A stretch of DNA of 64,000 nucleotides from Lachnospiraceae bacterium. GTDB taxonomy: Bacteria; Bacillota_A; Clostridia; Lachnospirales; Lachnospiraceae. The DNA lies in the NCBI GenBank assembly GCA_017391465.1, contig JAFOYH010000036.1:1-64000 (forward strand), read 5' to 3'. Below, in pieces: positions 1-9,551 of the stretch. The translations under genes were made by a program, and so were the position numbers. How positions within the stretch are numbered: position 1 is the first letter of the stretch; each line of letters starts with the position of its first letter. The notes beneath the pieces are model-generated. The model was not told the DNA's origin. It worked only from the letters and a program-made list of their open reading frames with translations, and did not search any database.

Positions 1-5
1 CACTA

Positions 6-131
6 TTATATCATTGGAGGTTTTTCTCTGTAGGCTAAAGCAATTTCAACCACTCGCATAGCAAGTGGTATATTCGTTTTCAAAGCTCCATTTTTCGTCG
101 CCGAAAAACTCCACAATGAAAACAGGCCCAT
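6..131 (-). other. Possible 41-codon ORF or repeat fragment at the left edge
   Basis: An open frame of 41 codons begins at an ATG embedded in a near-palindrome (AGGCC/GGCCT, about 125-137) and ends in TAA-TAG. It has no convincing ribosome binding site and lies beyond the FHA gene terminator. The predicted peptide matches no domain I can name. It could be a decayed or dispersed repeat of the host group rather than a gene. This is the only content I see in bases 1-143. Confidence 0.2.
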
Positions 132-143
132 GGCCTAACAAAT

Positions 144-182
144 AAAAAAAGATAACTTCTGACACGAAGTTATCTTTTTTTA
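144..182 (-). terminator. Rho-independent terminator after the FHA gene
   Basis: A 10-bp perfect stem (150-159 with 166-175) has a 6-base loop and A/T runs on both sides, so it can stop transcription from either direction. It directly follows the stop codon of the FHA gene. Confidence 0.9.
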
Positions 183-183
183 A

Positions 184-1197
184 TTAATATTTAAAAATAA
201 ATTCTTCATTTCCTAATAGGATACGATCGTTTGGCGAAAGCACTTTAACATGATCCGGATGTAACACAAAACCATTGACAAAAGTATGGTTTGTTGAATT
301 GTTATCCTGAAGAACAAATTCACCATCCATATAACTTATGATTGCATGAACACGACTGATAATTGGATTATCTTTAATACAAATCTCATTTGAAGTTGCT
401 TTTCCGATATGCATATCTTTTTTGTCCAGAATAAATGTCGAGTGATCCGAACGACGATATAAATATGCAGTAACACTTGGCTCGAGTTCACTATGAACAG
501 ATTCATTTTCAGATAATGAATTTAAAACAGAATTTATATTATCAATCTCATCTGTATCTGACATCGACTTACCTTGTGAATCTGCCTGTATAGCGAACTG
601 TTCTACATTCAAATCCATGTTCTGTGGTTGGTTGTCATCCAGATTCATCGGCTGATCTAACGAATTTAAATATTCATAAAAATCATTATTATCCAATTGA
701 CGGTTTTTACTTAAATATCGAATCAGATTACCAAGCCATGTCATATCATCTTCTTCAGAATAAACCATATTAACCAGTAGTTCTTTTAAGAACATGCGTA
801 ATGGACGTTCTGGAAGAATGCCGTCAATAACCGGTACATAAATACATGCGGTTTTCTTTGTTTCCGGATGGCAAAAAACACTGTTTACACCAAGCAAAAT
901 ATGATTCAGATTTAATTCCTCTTTTTCTGCTTCTATAAAAGCCTTCGTTAATGATTTAAGAAAAGATAAAGCTGTGTTTTTTTCAATTTTTTGAGACAAG
1001 AATGATTTTAATGGAATATAATCCTCATATGCATAAAATAAAGTAAATACTTTGTCATTTTCAAATTCACATTTTAAAAAGAATGGGCTGTCCAAATCCA
1101 GGTATTTTTTTAAATCATCTTTGTTTACTTCGTTTATTGGGTCAATAATGATAAATGCTTCATTTTTATCATTAAAATTAACTTTTGATACGCTCAT
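184..1197 (-). CDS. FHA domain protein with DUF6382-like N-terminus
   Basis: A 337-residue soluble protein. The C-terminal part (about 260-337) is a forkhead-associated phosphothreonine-binding domain: it shows the IGKATSNEICI strand, the S-R-V-H loop and the NSTNHTFVNG segment that form the phosphopeptide pocket. The N-terminal 185 residues resemble DUF6382, which commonly precedes FHA domains in Clostridia. A Ser/Asp/Asn-rich linker of about 70 residues joins them. FHA domains read Ser/Thr phosphorylation, but no Hanks kinase or phosphatase is present in this window, so the partner is unknown. The ribosome binding site AAGGTGAC precedes the ATG. It is the last gene of a cluster starting with a rhomboid-like gene, 21 bases after a tiny membrane-protein gene. 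The FHA call is certain; its role is inferred. Confidence 0.9.
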   Translation of the reverse strand: MSVSKVNFNDKNEAFIIIDPINEVNKDDLKKYLDLDSPFFLKCEFENDKVFTLFYAYEDYIPLKSFLSQKIEKNTALSFLKSLTKAFIEAEKEELNLNHILLGVNSVFCHPETKKTACIYVPVIDGILPERPLRMFLKELLVNMVYSEEDDMTWLGNLIRYLSKNRQLDNNDFYEYLNSLDQPMNLDDNQPQNMDLNVEQFAIQADSQGKSMSDTDEIDNINSVLNSLSENESVHSELEPSVTAYLYRRSDHSTFILDKKDMHIGKATSNEICIKDNPIISRVHAIISYMDGEFVLQDNNSTNHTFVNGFVLHPDHVKVLSPNDRILLGNEEFIFKY

Positions 1198-1218
1198 AAT
1201 GTCACCTTATAACTCTCT

Positions 1219-1359
1219 TTATTTACAGCAAAAAAAACAATAACTTAATATAAAACAAAATAAAATCAGACAAATGCTTAACAGGTAAGACTTAATAAGC
1301 AAGTTTATAATCATACCTATAGCTATCCAAAAGATGCTGAAACCGATGATTCGTTTCAT
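1219..1359 (-). CDS. Tiny hydrophobic membrane peptide (46 aa)
   Basis: A 46-residue ORF starting MKRIIGFSIFWIAIG and ending CFFCCK. GGAGACGG lies 4 bases before the ATG. Nearly the whole chain is hydrophobic and could form two short membrane helices (about 4-21 and 24-43) with a Cys-rich end (C41, C44, C45). It fills the gap between the GerW and FHA genes on the same strand, with 21 bases to the FHA start, so it is likely in that operon. I do not recognise a named family. The well-placed ribosome binding site, start and operon position support a real gene. Confidence 0.65.
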   Translation of the reverse strand: MKRIIGFSIFWIAIGMIINLLIKSYLLSICLILFCFILSYCFFCCK

Positions 1360-1415
1360 CAATCCGTCTCCATAGATTTGTTCTATATATAGTATGCTGT
1401 TTTTAATAATATGTT

Positions 1416-1814
1416 CTACTTATCTTCAATAATAGAATGAACTTCTGCAGCTACTTTTTCATCCTGCATAGGATCACCTTTTGTAAAACGGTTCATAATA
1501 TCCGGAACCATATCAATTAATTTTGCAAATGCAGACTGACTGCTTTCAACAGGAATAACGCGTACAACGTCACCACGAATAACAAGCACTGCACACGGAT
1601 CCATATCAACGCCCATTCCGCCGCCTGCTGTTGATTTGTTTTTGGCGTCCGTAGATGCAGAACCTGCACCCATTCCAAAATGAACATCAACCAAAGGAAT
1701 AATTGTTGTATCACCTACAGTAACAGGTTCCCCTACAACTGTTTTTGTAGAAAGAACGCTTCCCAAACCATCAAAAAGTGATTGTACCGATGTATTAAAT
1801 GTATTCGTTGCCAT
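1416..1814 (-). CDS. GerW family sporulation protein (YtfJ)
   Basis: A 132-residue protein of the GerW/YtfJ family. The family is small and cytosolic or spore-associated; Bacillus YtfJ (GerW) is needed for proper spore germination. Visible features are the N-terminal helix (SLFDGLGSVLSTKTVVGEP), the strand DTTIIPLVDVHFGMGAG, a Gly/Ser/Ala-rich loop around 50-72 and the segment CAVLVIRGDVVRVIPV. Length fits the family. It sits just downstream of a DUF2953 gene, the same pairing as ytfI-ytfJ in Bacillus, which supports both calls. An AGGAG-like site precedes the ATG. Its presence points to a spore-forming host. Confidence 0.9.
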   Translation of the reverse strand: MATNTFNTSVQSLFDGLGSVLSTKTVVGEPVTVGDTTIIPLVDVHFGMGAGSASTDAKNKSTAGGGMGVDMDPCAVLVIRGDVVRVIPVESSQSAFAKLIDMVPDIMNRFTKGDPMQDEKVAAEVHSIIEDK

Positions 1815-1826
1815 GAGATATCCTCC

Positions 1827-2819
1827 TTATTTCTTCAAATGTTTAATGTATTTAATCAATTTACGAATGTCTTTGCACAACAATGCTTTCAAAGCCCAAA
1901 CAATAAAAATATATAATTGTATAGAACCTTTAATTGTCAGCTCCCCTTCGACGACCTGCTGATCAAAATCCGGAATAAGCTGGACCGACTCGCCATATAA
2001 TGGATAAAATGCACTGGCATATCCAAGAATTTTGCCTGTCATAGAAGGTTTATCCATGCCAAAATGAACTTTTCCTCGAACATGATATGGTGCAATATGT
2101 TTACAAATTGAAACCAACATTTTCTTTAAAAACTTCAAACTGTTCTGAGTACATTCAGCATATATAAACTTTTCGATTTTATGAATCTTACAGGAAAAAG
2201 CATCTATTTTTTCTTCGGTATGCTCAAAAAATGAATCTATTCGATCAAATAACGAATCTATCCAATTAAAAATTTTTTCGACGAAAGTCTTTTTAGTCGT
2301 ACTCATTTTTTTATGTTGTTTTTCATCCGTTCTTCTTGACTTATTAACCGCTTGCTCATCCAGAATCTTTGAAGACTCTAATAATTCATTAGGAACTTTA
2401 TCTTCTAATTGGGTTTGTTCTAATTCACCTGTGTTTTTTAAAGATTCTTCGGATTCTGATTCATATATTTCCATTGTACGTTCATCATCTGAAATCTCCG
2501 AATCAGATAATTGGTCTTCAGATTTTGTGTCCTTTTCTTTTTCCGTATCTATAAACGTTTTCCAAAGAAATTTAACACGTACACTCAGTTTTTTGTCTTT
2601 AAAATCACTCGTTGCACTTATTGCACCAAACAGCCATGTAATTTTACCCAAAAACTCGGGCGTGCCATAATATTTTCCCGATACATCATACCGTATAGGA
2701 ACAAACAGAACGACAAGCAAAAGAATCAAAATCAAGCTGAGAATGACCAGAAGAATACAACCAAGTATTTTTAAAAGAAATAAAATGATATGTAACACTT
2801 CCACACCTCTATTATTCAA
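1827..2819 (-). CDS. DUF2953 domain protein (YtfI-like)
   Basis: A 330-residue membrane-anchored protein. One long hydrophobic helix lies at residues 8-41, followed by the DUF2953 start (PIRYDVSGKYYGTPEFLGKI). A highly charged Glu/Asp/Lys/Ser-rich stretch spans about 90-175. The conserved C-terminal half carries HVRGKVHFGMDKPSMTGKI and LIPDFDQQVVEGELTIKGSI, typical of the family, then a second hydrophobic segment near 300-315. Function is unknown, but members sit next to gerW/ytfJ as here (12-base gap). The start overlaps the end of the preceding gene by 8 bases, so translation is probably coupled. Confidence 0.85.
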   Translation of the reverse strand: MNNRGVEVLHIILFLLKILGCILLVILSLILILLLVVLFVPIRYDVSGKYYGTPEFLGKITWLFGAISATSDFKDKKLSVRVKFLWKTFIDTEKEKDTKSEDQLSDSEISDDERTMEIYESESEESLKNTGELEQTQLEDKVPNELLESSKILDEQAVNKSRRTDEKQHKKMSTTKKTFVEKIFNWIDSLFDRIDSFFEHTEEKIDAFSCKIHKIEKFIYAECTQNSLKFLKKMLVSICKHIAPYHVRGKVHFGMDKPSMTGKILGYASAFYPLYGESVQLIPDFDQQVVEGELTIKGSIQLYIFIVWALKALLCKDIRKLIKYIKHLKK

Positions 2820-3120
2820 TTGCTAAGAAATTTTTTATGTCATATCCCCTTGTTTTAAGATATACGTCCTCAATAATATCTCGAACAACATCATACGCTT
2901 CGCTCTTACTTCCAGCAATGCCTATAATATATACATCATCCATATTCAGATGCGTTGTTCTTAAAAACTGACTCTCATATATATCAAGAAGATTTTCACT
3001 ACCATTGGACAAAGCGATACAATAATATCCTTTTGATTTTTTTCCAAAGTTAATTTGGAATTTTGCCCATTGAGGCTGCAGGATTGATGTACCGTAATAT
3101 AACTTTTTATGCCATTTCAT
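2812..3120 (-). CDS. Conserved hypothetical protein (102 aa)
   Basis: A small soluble protein with no domain I recognise. It begins MKWHKKLYYGTSI and contains KSKGYYCIALSNGSENLLDI and a helical, acidic C-terminus. I chose the ATG at 3120 because GGGTGAG lies just upstream; a TTG at 3132 is an alternative start adding four residues. It lies between the rhomboid-like and DUF2953 genes with almost no spacing, so it is certainly co-transcribed. Nothing in the sequence assigns a reaction. Confidence 0.65.
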   Translation of the reverse strand: MKWHKKLYYGTSILQPQWAKFQINFGKKSKGYYCIALSNGSENLLDIYESQFLRTTHLNMDDVYIIGIAGSKSEAYDVVRDIIEDVYLKTRGYDIKNFLAIE

Positions 3121-3133
3121 TATCTCACCCAAA

Positions 3134-3946
3134 TTATTTTATATGTTGATGTGTAAAAAGATGATCCTGACAATACTCATAATTCCCATTACATCTTGAA
3201 CAAAATCGAAATTCCAAAGTTTCATCATCATTTTCTGTTCGACCACAAATGTGACATTTATGATGGGATGAAACTTTCTTAGATTGGTTAACAGCATAAT
3301 GATATTTCATCTTACGCTTCATCTGTTTTGGAGAATAACCTTTACGTCGAATGATCGATGTAAAAAACAATATAAAATTCAATAAGGAAACAAGTATTGC
3401 TATTTTCGTTCCCCAATTTCCCTGTAAAAAGTTCACAATATATAATGCCATTGATGCATATGCCATCCATTTCATCTTAATAGGAAGGATGAACATCAGT
3501 AAAACTTCCATATCCGGATATTCAAAGGCAAAGGCAAGAAATAAGGAAGCATTGATAAAGGTTGTATCCATGTAATAAACATGTCCTGTGATTATATATA
3601 TAAGAAGAGATGCAATCACTGTACCAAATACACCTGTAAAATAATATATATTAAACCGAAAACTTCCCCACGAACGTTCAAGCACATCACCAATCATATA
3701 ATAAAAATATAATGTGATCACAAAAAAGAATATATTGTTTGATGGACACTGAAACAAAAATGTGAAGATTCTCCAAATCTGTCCCTGAAGAATTTTACTT
3801 GCATCTAACATTAAATAATTTACATATAAACCTGGTGCCGTCATCTGAAGTACCATTCCAAGTCCATATAAAAACACAATATAACGCATTAAATTAGGAA
3901 TTGCATAACGTCCAAATTTGCGTTCCATTTTATCTAATAATGACAT
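3134..3946 (-). CDS. Rhomboid-like membrane protein with C-terminal zinc ribbon
   Basis: A 270-residue polytopic protein with about six membrane helices (roughly 15-40, 65-90, 95-118, 125-160, 165-180, 185-200). The fold pattern (WRIFTFLFQCP, then IGDVLERSWGSFRFNIYYFTG) matches the rhomboid family, where helix 1-loop residues and the WxR-like motif are conserved. The catalytic GxSG serine motif is absent: the equivalent segment reads FINASLFLAFAFEYP. The His dyad partner is also not visible. The C-terminal 40 residues form a zinc ribbon with C231, C234, C249 and C252, plus C259, H262, H266 and H268. It is thus probably a non-proteolytic rhomboid-like protein. It is the first gene of the gerW-FHA cluster and has its own strong promoter. 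Confidence 0.8.
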   Translation of the reverse strand: MSLLDKMERKFGRYAIPNLMRYIVFLYGLGMVLQMTAPGLYVNYLMLDASKILQGQIWRIFTFLFQCPSNNIFFFVITLYFYYMIGDVLERSWGSFRFNIYYFTGVFGTVIASLLIYIITGHVYYMDTTFINASLFLAFAFEYPDMEVLLMFILPIKMKWMAYASMALYIVNFLQGNWGTKIAILVSLLNFILFFTSIIRRKGYSPKQMKRKMKYHYAVNQSKKVSSHHKCHICGRTENDDETLEFRFCSRCNGNYEYCQDHLFTHQHIK

Positions 3947-3969
3947 TTTCTACCTCATTTTCTACTAAA

Positions 3970-4010
3970 ATGAAAGGGGCTCCCGCATTCATGCTGCCCC
4001 TTCTTTTCAT
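3970..4010 (-). terminator. GC-rich leader hairpin (attenuator or LysM terminator)
   Basis: A stem GGGGC/GCCCC (3976-3980 with 3996-4000) encloses a small GCAT/ATGC inner pairing and is followed on the minus strand by TTTCATTTT. It lies downstream of the predicted transcription start of the rhomboid-like gene, so it sits in that gene's 5' leader. It could end LysM transcription or attenuate the cluster. Confidence 0.5.
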
Positions 4011-4029
4011 ACAATTATTTATTAATTTA

Positions 4030-4058
4030 ATTATAGTAAAATGCCACTTTTTTGTCAA
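4030..4058 (-). promoter_or_regulatory. Consensus SigA promoter of the rhomboid-gerW-FHA cluster
   Basis: TTGACA and TATAAT are both perfect, with a 17-base spacer, on the minus strand. The -35 box overlaps the last codons of the LysM gene. Confidence 0.85.
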
Positions 4059-4435
4059 CCAACACTTCGGAAGCTGCGTCTCGATTCATGGCTCTTATCA
4101 GGAATGTAAACGATCTCATTTTCGTTGAGCACAATCGGTGATAACTGAGGATTCGCCTCACGAAATTCATCATAATCTAAATCAAAATGTTCTAAGATCC
4201 AATCCAGATGATCACCTTTTTTTATAATGTAAGGCATATGTTTCATCGGTATACATAGTTTATCACCAATTTTCAGATTATAAACATCAACCATCGGATT
4301 TTTATCCATAATTTCATTTAGAGGAACCTGATATAGTCTGGACAACTTATATAAAGTATCATTTTCTTTAATTTCATGTAAGACTCCATCACACTGACCA
4401 TATTCCTGGTCCTGTTGTTTTAAGAAATAATTCAT
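4055..4435 (-). CDS. Double-LysM protein without signal peptide
   Basis: A 126-residue protein with two LysM modules. The first (about 20-65) reads HEIKENDTLYKLSRLYQVP to LKIGDKLCIP. The second (about 70-115) reads YIIKKGDHLDWILEHFDLD to LNENEIVYIP. LysM domains bind N-acetylglucosamine polymers such as peptidoglycan, and many in spore formers are spore-coat or envelope proteins. No signal peptide or membrane helix is seen, so it may be cytosolic or packed in a spore layer; that is inference from the neighbouring gerW cluster. GAGG lies before the ATG. It is divergent from the large activase-like gene. Confidence 0.85.
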   Translation of the reverse strand: MNYFLKQQDQEYGQCDGVLHEIKENDTLYKLSRLYQVPLNEIMDKNPMVDVYNLKIGDKLCIPMKHMPYIIKKGDHLDWILEHFDLDYDEFREANPQLSPIVLNENEIVYIPDKSHESRRSFRSVG

Positions 4436-4507
4436 AAAAAACCTCTTTTTTACTTAATCTATGTCATTGTATCTGATATTGTGCACGATTCTTTGTTAAA
4501 GTCTATA

Positions 4508-4536
4508 TTGAGTTTTTATTCAGATTGTACTATAAT
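4508..4536 (+). promoter_or_regulatory. Promoter of the first giant activase-like gene
   Basis: TTGAGT (4508-4513), a 17-base spacer and a perfect TATAAT (4531-4536) lie about 50 bases before the chosen ATG. Confidence 0.75.
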
Positions 4537-4587
4537 ATGTCAAATAAACATTTTGATATTAAAATTATTTTCCATAGGGGGAATTTT

Positions 4588-7500
4588 ATGAATCCAATAT
4601 TTAGATTAGGTATTGATATCGGTTCGACAACCGTAAAGATTGCCTTTCTTGATAAAGAGAATCACATTGTTTTCGCAGATTATGAACGTCATTTTGCGAA
4701 TATTCGCGAAACATTACTTGATCTGATTAAAAAAGCACGTACGGCTCTTGGCAATGTGGATGTGCATGGCATGATTACAGGTTCTGGCGGTATGTCCATT
4801 GCAAAACCTTTAAACATCCCATTTGTACAGGAAGTTATTTCTGTATCGACTGCACTCCAGCATTTCGAACCTAAAACGGATGTTGCTATCGAACTTGGTG
4901 GAGAAGATGCTAAAATCATTTATTTTTCACAGGGCAATATTGAACAGCGCATGAATGGAATTTGCGCCGGTGGTACAGGTTCCTTCATTGATCAGATGGC
5001 TTCTCTTTTACAAACAGATGCTTCCGGTTTAAATGAATACGCAAAAGACTATCAGGCAATTTATCCAATTGCTGCACGTTGTGGTGTATTCGCAAAATCC
5101 GATATTCAACCATTAATTAACGAAGGTGCAACAAAAGCCGATTTATCTGCTTCTATTTTTCAGGCAGTCGTTAATCAGACAATCAGTGGTCTTGCATGTG
5201 GTAAGCCAATTCGAGGTCATGTGGCATTTCTTGGTGGACCTTTACACTTTCTTTCAGAATTGAAGTCTGCATTTATACGTACATTAAATTTATCCGGTGA
5301 ATATATTATTGCTCCGGAAAATTCCCATTTGTTTGCAGCAATGGGTGCAGCAATGAATGATTCTTGCACCGAAAGTCAGTCTTTGGACACTTTAATCGAA
5401 CTTCTTTCTTCTGATATTCAAATCGAAGTGGAATCCAAACGTATGGAACCGCTTTTTAAGGATCAGGAAGAATATGATGTTTTTGCCAAAAGACATCAGC
5501 AACATTCTGTCAAAAAAGGTGAACTTGCTCATTATAAAGGCAATTGTTTCCTCGGTATTGATGCAGGATCTACAACAACAAAGGTAGCCATTGTTGGCGA
5601 AGATGGAACCTTACTTTATTCTTTTTATAGCGGCAATAATGGCAGTCCATTAAATACGACCATTCGTGCGATCAAAGAAATCAAAGAATTGCTGCCAGAG
5701 ACTGCGCACATTGTTCGTGCATGCTCAACCGGTTACGGTGAAGCTTTACTGAAATCCGCATTCATGTTGGATGAAGGTGAAGTTGAGACGGTTGCTCATT
5801 ATTATGCTGCGGCATTTTTTGAACCTGAAGTCGATTGTATTCTTGACATTGGCGGTCAGGACATGAAATGTATCAAGATCAAGAACAATACCGTAGACAG
5901 TGTTTTATTAAACGAAGCCTGCTCTTCCGGTTGTGGTTCTTTCATCGAAACATTTGCCAAGTCTCTGAATTATCAGATTGGTGATTTTGCTAAAGTGGCA
6001 TTATTTGCTAAAAATCCAATTGATCTTGGTTCCAGATGTACTGTATTTATGAACTCTAACGTTAAACAGGCACAAAAAGAAGGTGCTGAAGTCGGCGATA
6101 TCTCCGCAGGTCTTGCTTATTCTGTTATTAAAAATGCTCTTTTAAAAGTCATTAAATTAACAGATCCAAAAGACCTTGGTCACAAAATTGTTGTTCAAGG
6201 CGGTACATTTTATAATGACGCGGTTCTCCGCAGTTTTGAACGTATTGCTGAATGTGATGCTGTTCGTCCAGATATCGCAGGGATCATGGGTGCATTTGGT
6301 GCAGCCTTAATTGCCCGTGAACGTTATGACGGAACTGAATCCACAATGTTACCATTGGATAAAATGATTGAATTGAAATACACAACTTCTATGGGACGTT
6401 GTAAAGGATGTACAAACAACTGTCATTTAACAATTAATCGTTTCAGTGGTGGTCGTCAGTTCATTACTGGCAATCGTTGTGAAGTCGGTATTGGAAAAGC
6501 TAAAGCAGACAGTAATGTTCCAAACTTATTTGAATATAAATATCATCGTATTTTTGATTATGAACCGTTAACACAAGATAAAGCACCTCGCGGAAAAGTT
6601 GGTATTCCACGCGTATTAAATATGTATGAAAACTATCCTTTCTGGTTTACATTTTTTACGAAGCTTGGTTATGAGGTTGTTTTATCACCACAGTCATCAG
6701 CAAACATTTATTCGCTTGGCATTGAATCCATTCCAAGTGAATCCGTGTGTTATCCTGCAAAACTTGTACACGGTCATATTATGTGGTTAATCAAAAATAA
6801 TGTAAACTTTATTTTCTATCCAAGTATTCCATACGAACGTAATGAAGTAACGGATGCAAACAACCACTATAACTGCCCGATCGTTACTTCTTATTCTGAA
6901 AATATAAAAAACAATGTTGAAGAGCTTGCTTCCGAACACATTGACTTTATGAATCCATTTTTGTCTCTCGACAACGAAGAGCATATTGTTCAGCGTATGA
7001 TTGAAGAATTTTCTTCAAAAATGAACATCAGCAAAGATGAAATCCGAGAAGCTGTACACGCCGGTTGGATTGAACTGGATTCTGCACGTCAGGATATGAA
7101 AGATAAAGGTGAAGAGACAATTCAGTATTTGCGAGACCATCATATGACAGGTATTGTACTTGCCGGTCGACCATACCATTTGGATAAAGAAATCAATCAT
7201 GGTATTCCAGAATTAATTACATCTTATGGTATCGCTGTCCTTACTGAAGATAGTGTGTCTCATATGGCTGAAATTGAACGTCCGTTAATCGTATCCGACC
7301 AATGGATGTATCATTCCAGACTATATAAAGCAGCTCAATATGTTAAAACCCAGAAAAATCTCGAACTGATTCAGTTAAACTCCTTTGGATGCGGTTTGGA
7401 TGCGGTTACTACAGATCAGGTTAAAGATATTTTAAATGGTTCCGGCCGTTTATATACATGTTTAAAAATTGATGAAGTCAGCAATTTAGGAGCCGCTCGA

Positions 7501-8817
7501 ATTCGTATTCGCTCTCTCATTGCTGCAATCCGTTTACGAGAACAAAAACACATTCATGGTAACATACATTCCAGTGCTCATGATCGTATTTTCTTTACCG
7601 AAGAAATGGCTAAAGATTATACCATCCTTGCACCAAATATGTCACCAATCCATTTTGATATTTTGATTGAAGCCCTTCGTCACAACGGTTTAAACGTTGC
7701 ATTGCTTCCGGATTGTACAAAAGAAACCATTGACATTGGTTTGAAATATGTAAATAACGATGCATGCTACCCATCCATTTGTGTTGTCGGACAGATTATG
7801 GAAGCCTTATTATCGGGTAAATATGATTTGAACAAAGTAGCGATTGCCATGACTCAGACTGGCGGTGGTTGTCGTGCTACCAATTATATAGGCTTTATCC
7901 GCCGTGCCCTTGAAAATGCAGGTATGCATCAAATTCCTGTTATTTCAATTAATGCCGGAGGTCTCGAATCAAATCCAGGTTTAAAATTCACTCCAAAAAT
8001 GCTGATTGGCGCTATGCAGGCAATTGTTTACGGTGATGTATTTATGCGTGTCTTATACCGTATGCGTCCTTACGAATTACATCCGGGCTCTGCAAACCGA
8101 CTTCACAAGTATTGGAAAAAAATATGTATTGATTCTATTACAGGAAAAAACAAAAACAGTTTTAAGAAAAATATTCAGGGAATTATCCGAGATTTTGATC
8201 AACTTCCAATTGATGAAAATCTTAAGAAACCTCGTGTAGGTATTGTCGGCGAAATTCTTGTTAAGTTCTCTCCTTCTGCGAACAACTATTTAGTTGATCT
8301 TCTTGAACAGGAAGGCGCGGAAGCCGTAATGCCGGATTTATTGGACTTTTTCCTTTATAGTGCTTATAATAGCAATTTTAAATACGAAAAACTTGGTAAG
8401 AGTAAAAAAGGTGCTGTTATGGCAAATATGGTCATTAAGGCCCTTGAAGCCATTCGATCTACAGCACGTAAAGAACTTGAAAAGAGTCGTCATTTCCACC
8501 CGCAGGCCAAAATCGACGAACTTGCCAAATACGCAGAACCAATTGTATCTATTGGTAACCAGACAGGTGAGGGATGGTTTTTGACAGGCGAAATGATCGA
8601 ATTGATTCATCAAGGTGCAGCAAACATTGTTTGTACACAACCTTTTGGATGTCTTCCAAATCATATCGTAGGTAAAGGTGTTATTAAAGAATTACGTCGT
8701 ACATATCCAGAATCCAATATTGTTGCCATTGACTATGATCCTGGTGCCAGTGAAGTTAACCAGGTGAATCGAATTAAATTAATGCTTGCAACAGCTAACA
8801 AAAACTTATCCAAATAA
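4588..8817 (+). CDS. Giant acyl-CoA dehydratase activase/dehydratase-like Fe-S protein, copy 1
   Basis: A 1409-residue protein combining two BadF/BadG/HgdC-type ATPase modules and a C-terminal DUF2229/2-hydroxyacyl-CoA dehydratase-like region. Phosphate-loop motifs are [10 protein letters not shown] near residue 8 and [10 protein letters not shown] near 323. Each module carries the Fe-S cysteine segment of Hgd[14 protein letters not shown] near 125 and [13 protein letters not shown] near 445. A further cluster [10 protein letters not shown] lies near 604. HgdC-type activases couple ATP hydrolysis to low-potential electron transfer through a [4Fe-4S] cluster. The substrate of these fused giants is unknown, and no dehydratase subunit or CoA-transferase gene is nearby. 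I chose the ATG at 4588 because AGGGGG precedes it; an upstream in-frame start lacks such a site. A paralogue lies at 50474-54802. Confidence 0.85.
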   Translation: MNPIFRLGIDIGSTTVKIAFLDKENHIVFADYERHFANIRETLLDLIKKARTALGNVDVHGMITGSGGMSIAKPLNIPFVQEVISVSTALQHFEPKTDVAIELGGEDAKIIYFSQGNIEQRMNGICAGGTGSFIDQMASLLQTDASGLNEYAKDYQAIYPIAARCGVFAKSDIQPLINEGATKADLSASIFQAVVNQTISGLACGKPIRGHVAFLGGPLHFLSELKSAFIRTLNLSGEYIIAPENSHLFAAMGAAMNDSCTESQSLDTLIELLSSDIQIEVESKRMEPLFKDQEEYDVFAKRHQQHSVKKGELAHYKGNCFLGIDAGSTTTKVAIVGEDGTLLYSFYSGNNGSPLNTTIRAIKEIKELLPETAHIVRACSTGYGEALLKSAFMLDEGEVETVAHYYAAAFFEPEVDCILDIGGQDMKCIKIKNNTVDSVLLNEACSSGCGSFIETFAKSLNYQIGDFAKVALFAKNPIDLGSRCTVFMNSNVKQAQKEGAEVGDISAGLAYSVIKNALLKVIKLTDPKDLGHKIVVQGGTFYNDAVLRSFERIAECDAVRPDIAGIMGAFGAALIARERYDGTESTMLPLDKMIELKYTTSMGRCKGCTNNCHLTINRFSGGRQFITGNRCEVGIGKAKADSNVPNLFEYKYHRIFDYEPLTQDKAPRGKVGIPRVLNMYENYPFWFTFFTKLGYEVVLSPQSSANIYSLGIESIPSESVCYPAKLVHGHIMWLIKNNVNFIFYPSIPYERNEVTDANNHYNCPIVTSYSENIKNNVEELASEHIDFMNPFLSLDNEEHIVQRMIEEFSSKMNISKDEIREAVHAGWIELDSARQDMKDKGEETIQYLRDHHMTGIVLAGRPYHLDKEINHGIPELITSYGIAVLTEDSVSHMAEIERPLIVSDQWMYHSRLYKAAQYVKTQKNLELIQLNSFGCGLDAVTTDQVKDILNGSGRLYTCLKIDEVSNLGAARIRIRSLIAAIRLREQKHIHGNIHSSAHDRIFFTEEMAKDYTILAPNMSPIHFDILIEALRHNGLNVALLPDCTKETIDIGLKYVNNDACYPSICVVGQIMEALLSGKYDLNKVAIAMTQTGGGCRATNYIGFIRRALENAGMHQIPVISINAGGLESNPGLKFTPKMLIGAMQAIVYGDVFMRVLYRMRPYELHPGSANRLHKYWKKICIDSITGKNKNSFKKNIQGIIRDFDQLPIDENLKKPRVGIVGEILVKFSPSANNYLVDLLEQEGAEAVMPDLLDFFLYSAYNSNFKYEKLGKSKKGAVMANMVIKALEAIRSTARKELEKSRHFHPQAKIDELAKYAEPIVSIGNQTGEGWFLTGEMIELIHQGAANIVCTQPFGCLPNHIVGKGVIKELRRTYPESNIVAIDYDPGASEVNQVNRIKLMLATANKNLSK

Positions 8818-8822
8818 CTAAT

Positions 8823-8863
8823 AAAACCTCTTGTATAAATATTTTCATACAAGAGGTTTTTTA
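8823..8863 (+). terminator. Bidirectional terminator between activase copy 1 and ung
   Basis: A 14-bp stem (8824-8837 with 8847-8860) is flanked by A and T runs and serves both convergent genes. Confidence 0.9.
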
Positions 8864-8864
8864 A

Positions 8865-9539
8865 TTAAATATTTTCGATTTGCCAGTCAATTGGTTCAAT
8901 GCCATGGGATTTCAGGAAATTATTTGTCTGACTGAAGGGACGACTTCCAAAAAAGCCACGATATGCAGATAATGGACTTGGGTGCGGTGCCTCCAATATT
9001 AAATGATTCGGATTGGTCAACATTGCTTTTTTTGTCTGTGCCGGACGTCCCCATAGAATAAAAACAATAGGACGTTCCTGTTCATTCAAAATACGAATGG
9101 CTGCATCTGTAAATTCTTCCCAACCAATACCACGATGTGAATTCGCCTGATGGGCACGTACAGTCAGCACCGTATTCAAAAGCAATACGCCCTGATCAGC
9201 CCATTTTTTCAAATATCCATGATTTGGAATATAACAGCCCAGATCATCGTGGAGTTCATTATATATATTCACAAGCGATGGAGGAATATCCACATCCGGT
9301 TTGACAGAAAAACACAATCCATGAGCCTGTCCATCATTATGATAGGGATCCTGTCCAAGAATAACAGCCTTTACATTCGACAATGGCGTAAAACTGAAAG
9401 CATTAAACAGATCATCCGCTGCCGGAAAAATCTGTCGACTCTGATATTCACTCATAACTGTCTGATATAATTTTGCGTAATAGGGTTTGCGAAATTCAGG
9501 GGTTAAAGGCCCTAACCAATCATTACTTATTGCAGCCAT
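8865..9539 (-). CDS. ung: Uracil-DNA glycosylase, family 1
   Basis: A 224-residue enzyme that removes uracil from DNA to start base-excision repair. The water-activating motif GQDPYH (D64) and the family-1 segment GQAHGLCFSV are intact, as is the DNA-intercalation motif HPSPLSAYRGFFGSRPF. Length matches bacterial Ung (about 220-230). It follows hisF by 12 bases and so is probably read from the hisH promoter. There is no functional link between the genes; the linkage looks like operon convenience. GGAGAACAG precedes the ATG. Confidence 0.97.
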   Translation of the reverse strand: MAAISNDWLGPLTPEFRKPYYAKLYQTVMSEYQSRQIFPAADDLFNAFSFTPLSNVKAVILGQDPYHNDGQAHGLCFSVKPDVDIPPSLVNIYNELHDDLGCYIPNHGYLKKWADQGVLLLNTVLTVRAHQANSHRGIGWEEFTDAAIRILNEQERPIVFILWGRPAQTKKAMLTNPNHLILEAPHPSPLSAYRGFFGSRPFSQTNNFLKSHGIEPIDWQIENI

Positions 9540-9551
9540 AACTGTTCTCCT

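Noticed and set aside
4525..4587. Longer N-terminus for the first giant activase-like gene
   Set aside because: The extension lacks a ribosome binding site, overlaps the -10 box and departs from the family start; AGGGGG supports the ATG at 4588.
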